A DNA stretch of 43,180 nucleotides, taken from a cf. Phormidesmis sp. LEGE 11477 (GTDB lineage Bacteria; Cyanobacteriota; Cyanobacteriia; Phormidesmidales; Phormidesmidaceae). The notes beneath the pieces are model-generated. The model did no database searches and was not told where the DNA came from. It saw only the letters and a program-made list of their open reading frames with translations. The stretch's first letter is position 1. Each line of letters opens with the position of its first letter. Both the position numbers and the translations under genes were made by a program. The stretch spans positions 1 through 43,180 of the forward strand of contig NZ_JADEXO010000046.1 in NCBI RefSeq assembly GCF_015207105.1, in the 5' to 3' direction. This document shows, piece by piece, positions 17,143-29,821 of the stretch.

Positions 17143-17550
17143 ATGAAATTTTTAGCGAAAGCATTCCGCAGCTTGGGTACTACCCTAATGATGGCTGCTC
17201 TTGTCGTCAGTAGCTGCGTAATGCTGGCGTCGCCAGCGCTGGCTGCTGACCACACCGTAAAGATGGGTTCTGACGGTGGACTGCTTGTCTTTGAACCAGC
17301 AACTGTCACTGTCTCAAAAGGCGATACCGTCACCTGGGAAAATAATAAGATGGCTCCCCACAATGTCATCTTTGATGCAAACAACATTCCTGGTGGCAAA
17401 GAAGTCGCAGATCAACTGACTAACAAGCAGTTAACTTTTTCGCCTGGTGAGTCCTACTCTAGTACCTTTGATGTAGAGCCCGGTGAGTATACTTACTACT
17501 GTGCGCCCCACCGTGGTGCTGGCATGGTTGGTAAGGTAGTTGTCGAATAG
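17143..17550 (+). CDS. petE: Plastocyanin precursor
   Basis: A 135-residue type I copper protein that carries electrons from cytochrome b6f to photosystem I in the thylakoid lumen. Residues 1-34 are a signal peptide ending ASPALA, leaving a mature protein of about 101 residues. The copper ligands are H73 (APHNV), C120, H123 (CAPHRGAG) and M128. The R in CAPHRGAG and the tyrosines before the cysteine are typical of cyanobacterial plastocyanin. The gene is monocistronic, with a strong terminator downstream. PetE is commonly copper-regulated through PetR/PetP, but no site can be assigned here. Confidence 0.97.
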   Translation: MKFLAKAFRSLGTTLMMAALVVSSCVMLASPALAADHTVKMGSDGGLLVFEPATVTVSKGDTVTWENNKMAPHNVIFDANNIPGGKEVADQLTNKQLTFSPGESYSSTFDVEPGEYTYYCAPHRGAGMVGKVVVE

Positions 17551-17866
17551 CTTTCGGCTGGATGATCAGCTTTTATGAGTATTTCTCGGCTGCGTACTTC
17601 AGCAGAAGGCCGCGTTGATGATAAAGACCAGTAATTGCGATAAAGCCCAGTAAGGAAGGACTCTGTTGAAAGTATTCAGCAGAGTCTTTCTTTATCTAGA
17701 GTCTTTACTTTATCTGAGGGTGCTTACCGCCGCCTTTTACCTGGCAGTTGCTACTGATCTAGCAATTGATTTTGTGTGATATTCTTTAGCTGATAAAGTT
17801 CCTGGCCAGGGCAGTATTGAGTAAAGAAGGCGTGTTGAAACGTTTGTTCGCTGGGGTGATAAGCCG
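17551..17866. other. petE 3' spacer
   Basis: A 316-base gap. It contains a 19-nt direct duplication (17620-17638 and 17639-17657, GATAAAGACCAGTAATTGC and a diverged copy), the petE terminator and the leader of the next gene. No coding frame is supported. Confidence 0.6.
17659..17690 (+). terminator. Rho-independent terminator of petE
   Basis: GACTCTGTTGAA (17659-17670) pairs with TTCAGCAGAGTC (17675-17686) over 12 positions with one G-T wobble and a 4-base loop. It is followed by TTTCTTTAT. Confidence 0.88.
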
Positions 17867-18565
17867 ATGAGCGATACAACCGCATACTTGGCGGGCTGTG
17901 CCACTACGGGTGTCGCAGCTTTAGTGCTGCTAGTAGCTCGGGTGGGAATGGTCTCTGCCGATGGTGATGCTGAGCAGGCTAATCGATCGGGCGATCGCAC
18001 CGCTCAGATAGAATCTGCTACTACCCAGTCCCAGCAGGCGTTAGAAGCCGAAATTCGCAGAGAGTTAGACAAGCAGCAGACCCTCACTCAAGCATTAGAG
18101 GAACAGCTAGAAGAGCAGGAAACGCTCTCTGCCAATCTAGAGAACCAAATGCAAGAGCAGTCTGAAAAAACTCAAGACCTGCTCGATCGTATTCAGAACT
18201 ATCAGCGCTCCGTAGAAGATCTAGAGCTAGAAGATAAAATCGCTGCCGCTGTTCAACCTGCCGCCGAAGCCAATGCCCGTCCATCTGGGCCTCCCACTTC
18301 GCTGATCTGGCTAGGCGCAGGCATTGTTATCGTGCTAGGGCTAGGTGGCGGTGGGCTGATCCTTTGCTCAGTGATTTTGATTTTGCAGGCTCAAAGGCGC
18401 TCTGTAAGACCTATGCCGATGCGGCCTATGCCAATGCCACCCATGCCTATGCCACCTACCGCGTCAAACTACTACGACCCGGCCTTCTTGTCTGCTCCAC
18501 AGCTTCCGCCACGCCGCGCTCCCTACTACGACTATCCCGCTGCGCCCTACGACTACACACCGTAG
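17867..18565 (+). CDS. Membrane-anchored coiled-coil protein with Pro/Met/Tyr-rich tail
   Basis: A 232-residue protein that I cannot assign to a family. It has a hydrophobic segment at about residues 5-28, a strongly charged Gln/Glu-rich coiled coil at about 45-125 and a second hydrophobic segment at about 142-175 (IWLGAGIVIVLGLGGGG). The tail is of low complexity: PMPMRPMPMPPMPMPP, then Tyr/Pro-rich. The layout suggests two membrane passes with the helical region on one side. The gene stands between the petE terminator and a glutathione transferase gene 49 bases downstream, so the latter may be co-transcribed. Confidence 0.7.
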   Translation: MSDTTAYLAGCATTGVAALVLLVARVGMVSADGDAEQANRSGDRTAQIESATTQSQQALEAEIRRELDKQQTLTQALEEQLEEQETLSANLENQMQEQSEKTQDLLDRIQNYQRSVEDLELEDKIAAAVQPAAEANARPSGPPTSLIWLGAGIVIVLGLGGGGLILCSVILILQAQRRSVRPMPMRPMPMPPMPMPPTASNYYDPAFLSAPQLPPRRAPYYDYPAAPYDYTP

Positions 18566-18614
18566 GTCTTTTCTAAAAGTTTTCTGGGTTTAAAGAGGCT
18601 CGCAAGGTCGCTGT

Positions 18615-19277
18615 ATGAAACTAATTATTGGTAACAAGAACTATTCTTCTTGGTCTTTGCGAGCTTGGATGCTACTGAGCAAGTTCGATATTCAGTTTGA
18701 AGAGGTTTTAGAGTCGCTTGAGCGCGAAAATTCACGCGGAACCCTCACAGAACGGCTAAAGCAGTATTCTCCAACGGGCCGTGTACCCGTTTTGATCGAT
18801 CAAGAAATCACAGTATGGGACTCGCTCGCAATCTGCGAATATATTTCTGAAAAGTATCTATCGGGCGAGGGCTGGCCTGCTAAGGCGTCTCTAAGCGCTG
18901 AAGCTAGATCTGTCTGCGCCGAAATGCATGCCGGGTTTGTGGGTTTGCGTAATGAGCTGCCTATGAACTGCCGGGCTCGCAGAAAAGTCGATCCTTCTGC
19001 CGCCGCCCTTCAAGATATTGCTAGGATCGACGCTATTTGGTCAGGCCGTATGGAGCGAAATCCTGACACCTGGCTATTTGAAAAATTCTCCATCGCTGAC
19101 TGCTTTTATGCGCCCGTAGTGATGCGCTTTAAAACATACGACATTGCTTTGTCAGCACTAGCCACTCAGTATCAAAACTTTTTCCTGAAGGATGTCACGC
19201 TGCAGAAGTGGGTTGAGGCTGGTAAAGCAGAAACCGAAGTACTGCCAGAAGACGAAGCAGGAGAACCTCGAAAGTAG
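18615..19277 (+). CDS. Glutathione S-transferase family protein
   Basis: A 220-residue soluble protein with the N-terminal thioredoxin-like GST domain (NYSSWSLRAWMLL, then SPTGRVPVLID with the cis-proline, and VWDSLAICEYISE binding the glutathione gamma-glutamyl group). An all-helical C-terminal domain follows. The NKNYSSWS start is typical of a bacterial GST group often annotated as zeta- or YfcF-like. Its substrate is unknown; detoxification or maleylacetoacetate-type isomerisation are possible. It is convergent with secA, with a hairpin between them. Confidence 0.88.
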   Translation: MKLIIGNKNYSSWSLRAWMLLSKFDIQFEEVLESLERENSRGTLTERLKQYSPTGRVPVLIDQEITVWDSLAICEYISEKYLSGEGWPAKASLSAEARSVCAEMHAGFVGLRNELPMNCRARRKVDPSAAALQDIARIDAIWSGRMERNPDTWLFEKFSIADCFYAPVVMRFKTYDIALSALATQYQNFFLKDVTLQKWVEAGKAETEVLPEDEAGEPRK

Positions 19278-19298
19278 CAGCCCAGCCGTAAAAAGCAA

Positions 19299-19332
19299 AT
19301 AGCGTGTCTCAAAGGCACTCGAAACACGCTAT
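19299..19332 (-). terminator. Hairpin between GST and secA genes
   Basis: ATAGCGTGT (19299-19307) pairs with ACACGCTAT (19324-19332). The stem extends by two more pairs after one mismatch. On the minus strand it is followed by TTTGCTTTTT, so it most likely terminates secA; it may also act on the GST transcript. Confidence 0.75.
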
Positions 19333-19351
19333 AGCGCTTAGGTACAGGGGT

Positions 19352-22141
19352 CTACACCATTTCAGATTGCTTAGCGGCGGGCTGGGGCTGGGGCTGAAAC
19401 TGGAAGAGCGTGTACACGACGTTGCGACGAATGCCTGTCATCATTTCTAAGAAGACTTCGTAGCCTTCACTTTTGTATTCAATTAGCGGATCTTTTTGAC
19501 CGTAGCCACGTAAGCCGACGGTTTCGCGTAGGGCGTCCATCTGCTGTAGGTGCTCGCGCCAGAGCGTATCGATCTGTTGAAGAATAAAGAATCTCTCCGC
19601 TTCACGCATCAGGCCGGGCTTGATCATGTCAACTTGAGCTTCTTTGAGGTCATAGGCAATGCGAACCTGCTCAGCTAGAAAAGTTTTCATCTCGCCCATA
19701 GATAGATTCTCTAGCTGGTCTGGCGTCAGGTCGGCCAACAGATAGACAAACTCTTGCACTTTGCTAACGACGCTAGCGAGATCCCATTCTTCTGAAGGCA
19801 GCTCTGGGTTGACATAGGCTTCGACAATGTCGTCCATAGTCTGTACGGCATAGCCCAAAACCAGCTCTTTGAGCGCTTGGCCTTCTAGTACGCGGCGACG
19901 TTCAGCGTAGATAGCGCGGCGCTGATTGTTCATTACCTCGTCGTACTCAAAGACCTGCTTACGAATGTCGTAGTAGTAGGTTTCGACTTTCTTTTGAGCG
20001 CCTTCTAGCGAACGGGTGAGCATACCAGATTCGATCGGCATGTCTTCTTCTACGCGAAAGGCGTTCATTAACCCAGCAACGCGATCGCCCCCAAAAATCC
20101 GCAGCAAATTGTCTTCTAAGCTCAAAAAGAACTTGGTCGAACCAGGATCACCCTGACGCCCTGCCCGGCCTCGAAGCTGGTTATCTACTCGGCGAGATTC
20201 GTGGCGCTCTGTTCCGATTACGTGCAGACCGCCGAGTTCAATGACGTCATCATGTGCAGCTGAGGTAATTGCTTCGTACGCTTCTAGAACTTGATTGTAA
20301 ACATCGCGCAGCTTCTGGATGACCGGCTCGTCGGAGGGTGCTTTCTCTGCGGCTACCGCAATCTTGTCTTCTGCGGCTAGCTCTGACAGGCTCTGCGCTC
20401 CATAGGTCTTGACCGCAAAATCAACCGCTGCTTTCAAATTGTCTTTGATCTCGGGGGAGAGATCGGTTGGAAAAATCTGCGGGGCGACTTTCCAGGTCTT
20501 GACCTTCTTTTTGTCGGCAAAGCCTTCTGCCTGGCGGCTGTTCTTGGCCGCAGACACTTGCGCTACGCCAAACTTATCGTCGTCTTCGGGCTTGACCAGC
20601 CTGGGCATAAAGTATTCACGTACCTTTAGTCGGGCCATGTAGTCGGCGTTACCACCGAGGATGATATCTGTGCCGCGTCCGGCCATATTAGTGGCGATCG
20701 TGACTGAGCCGCTACGACCGGCTTGAGCCACAATTTCTGACTCTCGCTCTACGTTCTCTGGCTTGGCGTTTAGGAGATTGTGCTCAACGTTGAGATCGCT
20801 TAGCAGGGCCGAGAGAACTTCAGATTTTTCGACGCTGGTCGTACCCACGAGAACAGGACGGCCAGTTTCGTGCATCTCAGCGCATTCTTGGGCGATCGCG
20901 TTCCACTTCGCATTTTCAGTTTTGTAAACGACATCCGGCAAATCGTGACGCTGCGAGGGGCGATTGGTAGGAATAATCGTCACTTCTAGCTTGTAGATCT
21001 TTTCAAACTCAGCTTCCTCTGTCTTAGCAGTTCCGGTCATTCCAGAAAGCTTGGGATACAGCAGAAAGAAGTTCTGATAGGTGATAGAAGCCAACGTCTG
21101 AGTCTCAGGCTGAATCTCAACGTGCTCTTTAGCTTCGATTGCCTGGTGCAGACCATCACTCCAACGCCGACCCGCCATCACCCGACCGGTGAACTCGTCG
21201 ACGATCACAATTTCGCTATTGCGTACGATGTAATTGACATCTTTGGTGAACAGCTCTTTGGCCTTGATCGCGTTGAAGATGTAGTGGGCCCAAGGATCTT
21301 TAGGATCGAATAGATCGGTGACGTTCAGCAGGTTCTCTGCTTTCTCGAAGCCTTCATCTGTGAGCAGCACGTTACGAGCCTTTTCATCAACTTCGTAATC
21401 GACTTCATCGCCTTCTAGTTGAGTGGCAACTTCGGCTGCCTTCGTGTATTTTTCACCAGGGCGTTCTACTTGGCCAGAGATAATCAAAGGCGTCCGGGCC
21501 TCGTCAACCAAAATCGAATCGACTTCGTCAATTACACAAAAGTTGAAAGGGCGCTGAACCACATCGGCCATCTGCGTTGCCATATTGTCGCGCAGATAGT
21601 CAAAGCCAAACTCGCTGTTAGTGCCGTAGGTGATATCACAGGCGTAGTTTTTCTTGCGATCCTTTGGACTCATGCCCTGCTGGATCAATCCCACACTGAG
21701 CCCCAAGAATCGGTGAACCTGGCCCATCCACTCCGCATCCCGGCGAGCAAGGTAGTCATTAACCGTGACAATGTGAACGCCTTTGCCTGAAATTGCATTC
21801 AAATAGGCAGGCAGCGTCGAAACCAGGGTCTTACCTTCACCCGTTTTCATCTCAGCAATTTGACCGTCGTGCAGCACCATACCGCCTAGTAGCTGCACGT
21901 CGTAGTGACGCATGCCCAAAACTCGTATGGCGGCTTCTCTGACGACAGCAAAGGCTTCTGTCAGGATATCGTCTGTGTCTTCGCCAGCTTCTAGACGCTG
22001 TCTAAACTCGGCTGTCTTACCCGCTAGCTCATCGTCAGAGAGAGCCTGCACTTCTTCTTCAAGCAGATTCACCTCTTTAATATCGGGCTGATATTTTTTG
22101 AGCTTGCGAGTATTTGGATCGCCTAGAAGTCTTTTTAGCAT
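19352..22141 (-). CDS. secA: Preprotein translocase ATPase SecA
   Basis: A 929-residue motor ATPase that drives preproteins through SecYEG at the plasma and thylakoid membranes. It has a Walker A sequence MKTGEGKT at 98-105, the DEAD-type box [15 protein letters not shown], the NMAGRGTDI motif of the second nucleotide domain, and [11 protein letters not shown]. The preprotein cross-linking and helical scaffold regions are intact. It ends [10 protein letters not shown] and lacks the C-terminal zinc-binding cysteines, as usual in cyanobacterial and plastid SecA. A roughly 80-residue insertion after the NMAGRGTD region (about 520-600) is also seen in cyanobacterial homologues. Confidence 0.98.
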   Translation of the reverse strand: MLKRLLGDPNTRKLKKYQPDIKEVNLLEEEVQALSDDELAGKTAEFRQRLEAGEDTDDILTEAFAVVREAAIRVLGMRHYDVQLLGGMVLHDGQIAEMKTGEGKTLVSTLPAYLNAISGKGVHIVTVNDYLARRDAEWMGQVHRFLGLSVGLIQQGMSPKDRKKNYACDITYGTNSEFGFDYLRDNMATQMADVVQRPFNFCVIDEVDSILVDEARTPLIISGQVERPGEKYTKAAEVATQLEGDEVDYEVDEKARNVLLTDEGFEKAENLLNVTDLFDPKDPWAHYIFNAIKAKELFTKDVNYIVRNSEIVIVDEFTGRVMAGRRWSDGLHQAIEAKEHVEIQPETQTLASITYQNFFLLYPKLSGMTGTAKTEEAEFEKIYKLEVTIIPTNRPSQRHDLPDVVYKTENAKWNAIAQECAEMHETGRPVLVGTTSVEKSEVLSALLSDLNVEHNLLNAKPENVERESEIVAQAGRSGSVTIATNMAGRGTDIILGGNADYMARLKVREYFMPRLVKPEDDDKFGVAQVSAAKNSRQAEGFADKKKVKTWKVAPQIFPTDLSPEIKDNLKAAVDFAVKTYGAQSLSELAAEDKIAVAAEKAPSDEPVIQKLRDVYNQVLEAYEAITSAAHDDVIELGGLHVIGTERHESRRVDNQLRGRAGRQGDPGSTKFFLSLEDNLLRIFGGDRVAGLMNAFRVEEDMPIESGMLTRSLEGAQKKVETYYYDIRKQVFEYDEVMNNQRRAIYAERRRVLEGQALKELVLGYAVQTMDDIVEAYVNPELPSEEWDLASVVSKVQEFVYLLADLTPDQLENLSMGEMKTFLAEQVRIAYDLKEAQVDMIKPGLMREAERFFILQQIDTLWREHLQQMDALRETVGLRGYGQKDPLIEYKSEGYEVFLEMMTGIRRNVVYTLFQFQPQPQPAAKQSEMV

Positions 22142-22283
22142 GTCGGGCTGGAGAAACGACGAGCGAGGCGAGTATAGTCAACCCCGGAATATTAATTCTA
22201 CCTGTATCTTATGGGGATAGCCGACCGATAGGAAAGGGTTGAGCAGGTCGGGTTTCCCTACAAAGCGTCTCAACGGCAGAGGG

Positions 22284-22321
22284 CAGTGCTCTAAGGACAG
22301 GTCAGTGCTCTAAGGCCTGAG
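22284..22321. repeat. 19-nt direct duplication upstream of secA
   Basis: Two adjacent 19-base units, CAGTGCTCTAAGGACAGGT and CAGTGCTCTAAGGCCTGAG, lie between the diheme cytochrome stop and the secA start. The first 13 bases are identical. Confidence 0.7.
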
Positions 22322-22357
22322 CAGTACAGATCTAGGTGCCAAATCTACAGACTGGGT

Positions 22358-22954
22358 CTACCTATCTGAATTCGAGCTGATGTTTCGGTAGTTTTGAGTA
22401 GTGGCTGAGAGATGGCAGCTAGCACAGGTACGCAGATTTAGCGGTTGGGGAAGGGTGACCTGAGGATGGAGCGCCCGGAAGTAGTCGGAGTCAGATAGCC
22501 TGAAGGGCAGCGAATCGTGGCTTTGATGAGGACGAGAGTAGGCTTGGAGGTAGTTGGCAATTAATTGCTGCTCGAAAGTGGTAATGCCACTGAGAGTAAG
22601 GCCGTAGTGAGCAGAGTCAACGACGAGAGTCTGCCAGGTTTGCGTGGGGAGAACGGCTGGCGGCAGAGCGACGTGGCAGGTGGCGCATTCGTCGAGATAG
22701 ACGCGATAGCTAGCCTCAAGCTGAGGGGAGACGGGATCGACCATGCCGTACGGATCGGCTGTAGCTGTAGAGTCGGCTGTAGCTGTGGAGACTGCTTTGA
22801 TACCCGCGCCAATGCCCATATCAACACCCTCTATGCCTGTATCGACGCCTGAGCCAATAGCAGCGGCGACGCCCGCACCGAGCAAGATGCTAAGCGTAAA
22901 GCATAGGCAGAGCGAGAATAGCAGTGAGAGGCGAACTGGCCGATTAAATAGCAT
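22358..22954 (-). CDS. Diheme cytochrome c
   Basis: A 198-residue secreted or membrane-anchored c-type cytochrome of the small diheme (DHC) type. It has a hydrophobic signal/anchor at about residues 8-33, a Gly/Thr/Ala-rich linker (about 35-70), and two heme-binding sites: C90-ATC-H94 within CATCH and C177-ASC-H181 within CASCH. Residues around HYGLTL and HPQVTLPQP are likely to supply axial ligands. Homologues occur near terminal oxidases or nitrate/nitrite systems, but neither is present here. It lies 216 bases upstream of secA on the same strand, and read-through into secA is possible. Confidence 0.85.
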   Translation of the reverse strand: MLFNRPVRLSLLFSLCLCFTLSILLGAGVAAAIGSGVDTGIEGVDMGIGAGIKAVSTATADSTATADPYGMVDPVSPQLEASYRVYLDECATCHVALPPAVLPTQTWQTLVVDSAHYGLTLSGITTFEQQLIANYLQAYSRPHQSHDSLPFRLSDSDYFRALHPQVTLPQPLNLRTCASCHLSATTQNYRNISSNSDR

Positions 22955-23078
22955 GTTTTAGGCGGTGCGTGGAGGACTTCAAGTCATGAAAGCTTCACTT
23001 TAATTCGAGACAGACCAGTGAGTCCGCCTCTATATTGAAAGATGGATTGTGTAAACAATTGTATTTTTGGTGAGGTCT

Positions 23079-23567
23079 ATGGACGGTCGGAATACTCAGT
23101 TTCGCTATATGCAGACGTTTTCACCCTGTGAGCTTGAGCAGGTATGTGATTTGTTTGGGCGAGCTGCATTTTGGGCTAAGACTAGAAGACCGGCAGAGAT
23201 GGCGGTGGCGATCGCACACAGTCATCCAGTCGTGACAGCATGGGATGACAAACATCTAATCGGGTTCTCACGAGCGACATCAGACGGCGTTTTTAGAGCG
23301 ACCATTTGGGATGTTGTGATCCACCCCGACTATCAAGGGGCTGGGCTAGGCCGCAGATTGGTTGAAACTCTGATCGCCCATCCACACATGAATAAGGTAG
23401 AGCGCACCTATCTAATGACGACTCACCAACAGCGCTTTTATGAGCGGATTGGCTTCGAGAAAAACACGACTACCACCATGGTTCTACACAGCCAGCCGAT
23501 TCCAGACTGCTTGCTACAGGCAACGGAGCCACAGCTAGTTGAGATAGCTGAAACCGTGGATGTGTAG
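23079..23567 (+). CDS. GNAT-family N-acetyltransferase
   Basis: A protein of about 162 residues with the GNAT fold. The acetyl-CoA-binding motif A is seen in VVIHPDYQGAGLGRRLVETLI, preceded by the beta-strand GVFRATIWD, and the C-terminal FYERIGF segment is typical. The substrate cannot be read from sequence. The start is ambiguous: a TTG at 23067, a GTG at 23070 or the ATG at 23079, which has GGTGAGG just upstream. It ends 8 bases before the stop of the convergent short gene. Confidence 0.85.
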   Translation: MDGRNTQFRYMQTFSPCELEQVCDLFGRAAFWAKTRRPAEMAVAIAHSHPVVTAWDDKHLIGFSRATSDGVFRATIWDVVIHPDYQGAGLGRRLVETLIAHPHMNKVERTYLMTTHQQRFYERIGFEKNTTTTMVLHSQPIPDCLLQATEPQLVEIAETVDV

Positions 23568-23575
23568 GAATACCT

Positions 23576-23821
23576 CTAAGCTTCTTCTGCCTCAATTTTT
23601 GCTCTTGACTCTCCCCAATAAGCGCTGTAGGTCCATTCTTCTTTGGCCCCTTTGTCTACAGTTTTCCAACGGTAGATCACGCCTTGGTTTGGGTTGACGC
23701 CGACTTCTAGGAGTTTGGCTCCCATGTAGTATTCGGTTTGCTTGAGGGTGCGGTTACGAAAAAACTCACTCTCTCGCTTAGAAATCATTTTGGTGATGTG
23801 AGCTTGGGTCGGCTTGGCCAT
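23576..23821 (-). CDS. Conserved 81-residue hypothetical protein
   Basis: A small, basic, soluble protein (81 residues) rich in Lys and aromatic residues, with the segments ISKRESEFFRNRTLKQTEYY, IYRWKTVDKG and EEWTYSAYWGESRAKI. There is no signal peptide or membrane segment. I do not recognise the family; codon use and composition look normal and the ATG is well placed. It may be an RNA- or protein-binding factor, but no motif proves that. Confidence 0.7.
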   Translation of the reverse strand: MAKPTQAHITKMISKRESEFFRNRTLKQTEYYMGAKLLEVGVNPNQGVIYRWKTVDKGAKEEWTYSAYWGESRAKIEAEEA

Positions 23822-25420
<1,599 letters not shown>

Positions 25421-25489
25421 TAGTGCCGAATTTTGATACCTAGATAACCAGATAAAATCAGCCAACATTAACCCTTCTTTCTTTAACTT

Positions 25490-27187
25490 ATGGAATTGAC
25501 TCTGTGGACTTATGAAGGCCCTCCCCATGTTGGGGCCATGCGCGTGGCAACTTCGATGGAAGGGGTGCATTACGTGCTCCATGCGCCACAAGGGGATACC
25601 TACGCCGATCTGTTGTTCACAATGATCGAACGACGCGACCAGCGTCCTCCCGTCACCTACACCACCTTTCAAGCGAGAGATTTGGGTGGGGACACGGCTG
25701 AGATGGTGAAAACATCCGTGCGCGATGCCTATGAACGGTTCCAGCCCCAGCTCATGCTAGTGGGCGAAAGCTGCACAGCAGAGCTGATTCAAGATCAGCC
25801 CGGCGCACTGGCGCAAAGTATGGGTTTGCCAGTTCCAGTCGTGAATCTAGAGCTGCCTGCCTACTCCAAAAAAGAGAATTGGGGTGGTAGCGAGACCCTC
25901 TATCACTTAGTCAGAACTTTGTTGTTATCGGCAGCGTTGCCACCGGGAACGAAGCGTCCTGAGAGAGAGCCAGCCATTCGCCCTAAGGCAAATATCATCG
26001 GACCCACGGCGCTAGGATTTCGCTGTCGAGACGATATTCAAGAAGTGTTGAAGCTGCTAGGTGAAATCGGCGTCGATGCGAACGTAATTGCGCCTTTGGG
26101 AGCGACGCCTGAGGATATCAAGCGAATTCCTGACGCGGATTTTAATATCTGCCTGTATCCAGAGATTGCTCAGACCACTTGTGACTGGCTAAAGCGGAAT
26201 TTCGCTCAGCCAATTGTGAAGACTGTGCCGATTGGCGTCGGGGCAACTCGCGATTTCATTGCTGAAATTGGTGAGGTCGCTGGCATTGATGTCAGCCGGG
26301 TACTGGCTCGCTCGAAGTCGGAGACGCTAGGCAACTGGAACGTCTCGCGAGTCGCCTCTTCTGCGATTCCTGGTGCTTCTCGGATGCCCTGGTATTCTCG
26401 CTCGGTAGACTCGACTTATCTAACCGGTAAGCGAGTGTTTATCTTTGGCGATGCTACTCATGCGATCGCCGCCGCCAGAATTGCGACCGAAGAACTTGGC
26501 TTTACCCTAGTGGGCATCGGTACCTACAGCCGCAAGTTTGCCCGTCAGGTGCGCGAAGTCGCTAAACAGCACGGCGTTGAGGCAGTGATCAGCGACGACT
26601 ATCTAGCGGTGGAAACAGCCGTAGCAGAAGCTGCGCCAGAGCTAGTCCTAGGCACACAGATGGAGCGTCATATTGCCAAGCGGCTAGGCATTCCTTGCGC
26701 GGTTATTTCTACGCCAATTCATGTGCAAGATGTACCGGCTCGCTACTCGCCTCAGATGGGTTGGGAAGGGGCAAACGTTATCTTTGACGACTGGGTGCAT
26801 CCATTGATGATGGGCCTAGAAGAGCATTTGATTGGCATGTTCCGTGAGGATTTCGAGTTTGCAGAAGGCCATATGAGCCATCTGCACACCGCACCGTCTG
26901 TAGAGGAGAGGACCGCAGAAGAAGCGGCTGAAAAGGCGACTGAAGAGGCGAAAGCACTGGCTGCTCCGACTGATCATGACGCCGCCGTAAAACCGATGGG
27001 CTCTGCGCCAGATGCGGCGACGGCAGGCGGGAACTGGAGCCCGGATGGTCTAGCTGAGCTGAAAAAAATCCCGTTCTTTGTACGAGGGAAAGTGAAGCGA
27101 AATACTGAAAAATTTGCGAGCGATCGCGGCATCACCTCCATTACCGTAGATACCCTCTACGAAGCCAAAGCCGCCATCGGCAAATAA
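25490..27187 (+). CDS. chlB: Light-independent protochlorophyllide reductase subunit B
   Basis: A 565-residue partner of ChlN. D36 (APQGD) is the unusual aspartate ligand of the 4Fe-4S cluster. The core ends at GMFREDFEF and the C-terminal domain [17 protein letters not shown] (PCP_red) is present. Between them is an extra, Ala/Glu-rich linker (about residues 463-515) that accounts for the length above the usual 510 or so. Such linkers are poorly conserved and probably disordered. Gap to chlN 69 bases; gap to chlL 92 bases. No obvious ribosome-binding site precedes the ATG. Confidence 0.96.
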   Translation: MELTLWTYEGPPHVGAMRVATSMEGVHYVLHAPQGDTYADLLFTMIERRDQRPPVTYTTFQARDLGGDTAEMVKTSVRDAYERFQPQLMLVGESCTAELIQDQPGALAQSMGLPVPVVNLELPAYSKKENWGGSETLYHLVRTLLLSAALPPGTKRPEREPAIRPKANIIGPTALGFRCRDDIQEVLKLLGEIGVDANVIAPLGATPEDIKRIPDADFNICLYPEIAQTTCDWLKRNFAQPIVKTVPIGVGATRDFIAEIGEVAGIDVSRVLARSKSETLGNWNVSRVASSAIPGASRMPWYSRSVDSTYLTGKRVFIFGDATHAIAAARIATEELGFTLVGIGTYSRKFARQVREVAKQHGVEAVISDDYLAVETAVAEAAPELVLGTQMERHIAKRLGIPCAVISTPIHVQDVPARYSPQMGWEGANVIFDDWVHPLMMGLEEHLIGMFREDFEFAEGHMSHLHTAPSVEERTAEEAAEKATEEAKALAAPTDHDAAVKPMGSAPDAATAGGNWSPDGLAELKKIPFFVRGKVKRNTEKFASDRGITSITVDTLYEAKAAIGK

Positions 27188-27213
27188 GGTTTGCCGACGG
27201 GAATGACCTCTAG

Positions 27214-28260
<1,047 letters not shown>

Positions 28261-28338
28261 GTGCATTAAAGGTTCGAACTAAGGTCTGAAATGTGATCGC
28301 CTCTCAATCATCACGATCGCTACAAAATATAAAGTACA

Positions 28339-28371
28339 AAAGGGTTTGTTGGCACGGCTAACAGACCCTTT
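28339..28371 (+). terminator. Hairpin between chlL and the acyltransferase gene
   Basis: AAAGGGTTTGTTGGC (28339-28353) pairs with GCTAACAGACCCTTT (28357-28371), 15 pairs with two G-T wobbles and a three-base loop. It ends only 7 bases before the ATG at 28379. It looks like the terminator of the chl block but could also be a leader structure regulating the next gene. Confidence 0.7.
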
Positions 28372-28378
28372 ACTGTGA

Positions 28379-29284
28379 ATGCGTATGAATCCTACCGCTT
28401 TGTTTTCTCTATTTGCTGCTGTAAAGACCGCACGTGAGGGGTATGCTACTCGCTCTATGCGGTCTTTAGACGGCTGGTCTCTTGAAGATCGCGATCCTGT
28501 GGTCTTGCAGAAAACAATGCCGCTGATGCGATGGTTTTACGAACATTACTTTCAAGTATCAACAGACGGATGGGAACAGATTCCAACTGGTGAAGCCGTA
28601 ATGTTTGTGGGCTCTCATAATGGTGGACTGCCGACGCCAGATCTGCATATGATGCTGTATGACTGGTGTCGTCGGTTCGGTGTCGAAAAGCCACTCTATG
28701 GATTAATGAGTCCGAAGATGTGGGATGTGTTTCCTACTGTTGCTAGATCAGCTACGCAGGTAGGCGCAGTGCAGGCGCATCCGAAGATGGCGATCGCAGC
28801 GCTAAATAAAGGCGCAAATATCGTTGTGTATCCGGGCGGCATGCAGGATGTGTTTCGGCCTTATCACCAACGGCACCAAATCTATTTTCATCAGCGCAAA
28901 GGATTTATCAAGCTAGCAATCAAAAAGGGCGTTCCCATCGTGCCGATGATCTCTTGCGGCGCGCATTCGACCTTTGTTGTATTAGCCGATATCTATCCAC
29001 AGATGAAAGTGCTGCATGAATTGGGAATGCCGTGGGCTTTTGGCATCGATCCAGAAGTTTTTCCTATCTATTTGGGACTGCCTTGGGGCTTATCAGTTGG
29101 GCCATTGCCACACATTCCACCACCGACAAAAATTCATACGCGCATCTGTGAACCGATTCGATTCGATCGATATGGGGGTAAAGCTTTGCAAGATAGTCAC
29201 TATATTGATGCGTGTTTTGAGAAGGTTCGTAGCCAGATGCAGAGAGCCCTTGATCAGCTAGTGCGCGATTCCCTGCGTAGATAG
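28379..29284 (+). CDS. Lysophospholipid acyltransferase family protein (MGAT/DGAT-like branch)
   Basis: A 301-residue membrane-associated acyltransferase. The catalytic His/Asp segment is GSHNGGLPTPD (H80, D88), and a glycine-rich substrate block VVYPGGMQDVFRP lies near residue 155. This resembles the LPLAT branch related to mono/diacylglycerol acyltransferases; a wax, triacylglycerol or acyl-plastoquinol role is possible but unproven. The start is uncertain: the ATG at 28379 directly follows a hairpin and has no Shine-Dalgarno; M27 at 28457 is an alternative. It follows the chl genes on the same strand. Confidence 0.8.
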   Translation: MRMNPTALFSLFAAVKTAREGYATRSMRSLDGWSLEDRDPVVLQKTMPLMRWFYEHYFQVSTDGWEQIPTGEAVMFVGSHNGGLPTPDLHMMLYDWCRRFGVEKPLYGLMSPKMWDVFPTVARSATQVGAVQAHPKMAIAALNKGANIVVYPGGMQDVFRPYHQRHQIYFHQRKGFIKLAIKKGVPIVPMISCGAHSTFVVLADIYPQMKVLHELGMPWAFGIDPEVFPIYLGLPWGLSVGPLPHIPPPTKIHTRICEPIRFDRYGGKALQDSHYIDACFEKVRSQMQRALDQLVRDSLRR

Positions 29285-29317
29285 TTAGTTAGGAAGCGAT
29301 CGCTCACTAGCACTATC

Positions 29318-29821
29318 ATGATTTTCTTTGAAACAAAACGACTACTATTTCGCCGCTTTGAACCAAGCGACTTAGACGAACTCGCCAGAATTTCTGCTGA
29401 TGTGGCTGTCATCTGCTACGTCGGCAATGGACAGCCTCTCACCCGAGAGAAAACGCAGGCATGGATAGACAAATCGAGAAGCAATATCGCGCAGTTTGGC
29501 TATGGAACTGGAGCAGTGGTCGAGAAAGAGAAGAAAACCTTGATTGGCTGGGCTGGTATCGGACGCCCTACTGATGATAATGGGTTAGAAGAAGTGGTCT
29601 ATGGATTGGACAGCCCATACTGGCGGTTGGGTTTAGGTAATGAACTGCTGACTGGACTGGTTCGTTGGTCGAGAGACACGTTGGGACTAGATGAACTTCG
29701 AGCCACTGTATTCCCCGAAAACGCGGCTTCAATTGCCTTACTATCGCGTTATGGGTTTGAGCTGGTTGACGATTGTTATAAGGGCGATCCCAATACCCAT
29801 CTCTATACTGCTTCGTTCTAA
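29318..29821 (+). CDS. GNAT acetyltransferase, RimJ/RimL-like
   Basis: A 167-residue acetyltransferase. The start FFETKRLLFRRFEPSDLDEL and the later segment YWRLGLGNELLTGLVRW (acetyl-CoA site), with ATVFPENAASIALLSRYGFE, match the RimJ/RimL branch that acetylates ribosomal protein N termini or small molecules. The actual substrate is unknown. The gene begins 33 bases after the acyltransferase stop and may share its transcript. Confidence 0.87.
   Translation: MIFFETKRLLFRRFEPSDLDELARISADVAVICYVGNGQPLTREKTQAWIDKSRSNIAQFGYGTGAVVEKEKKTLIGWAGIGRPTDDNGLEEVVYGLDSPYWRLGLGNELLTGLVRWSRDTLGLDELRATVFPENAASIALLSRYGFELVDDCYKGDPNTHLYTASF

Noticed and set aside
19352-22141. Loss of the SecA zinc-binding C terminus as a possible truncation
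   Set aside because: Cyanobacterial and plastid SecA proteins normally lack it, and the rest of the protein is complete.
28268-28290. GGTTCGAACTA segment resembling a tRNA T-loop
   Set aside because: No flanking T-stem, anticodon arm or acceptor stem can be formed.
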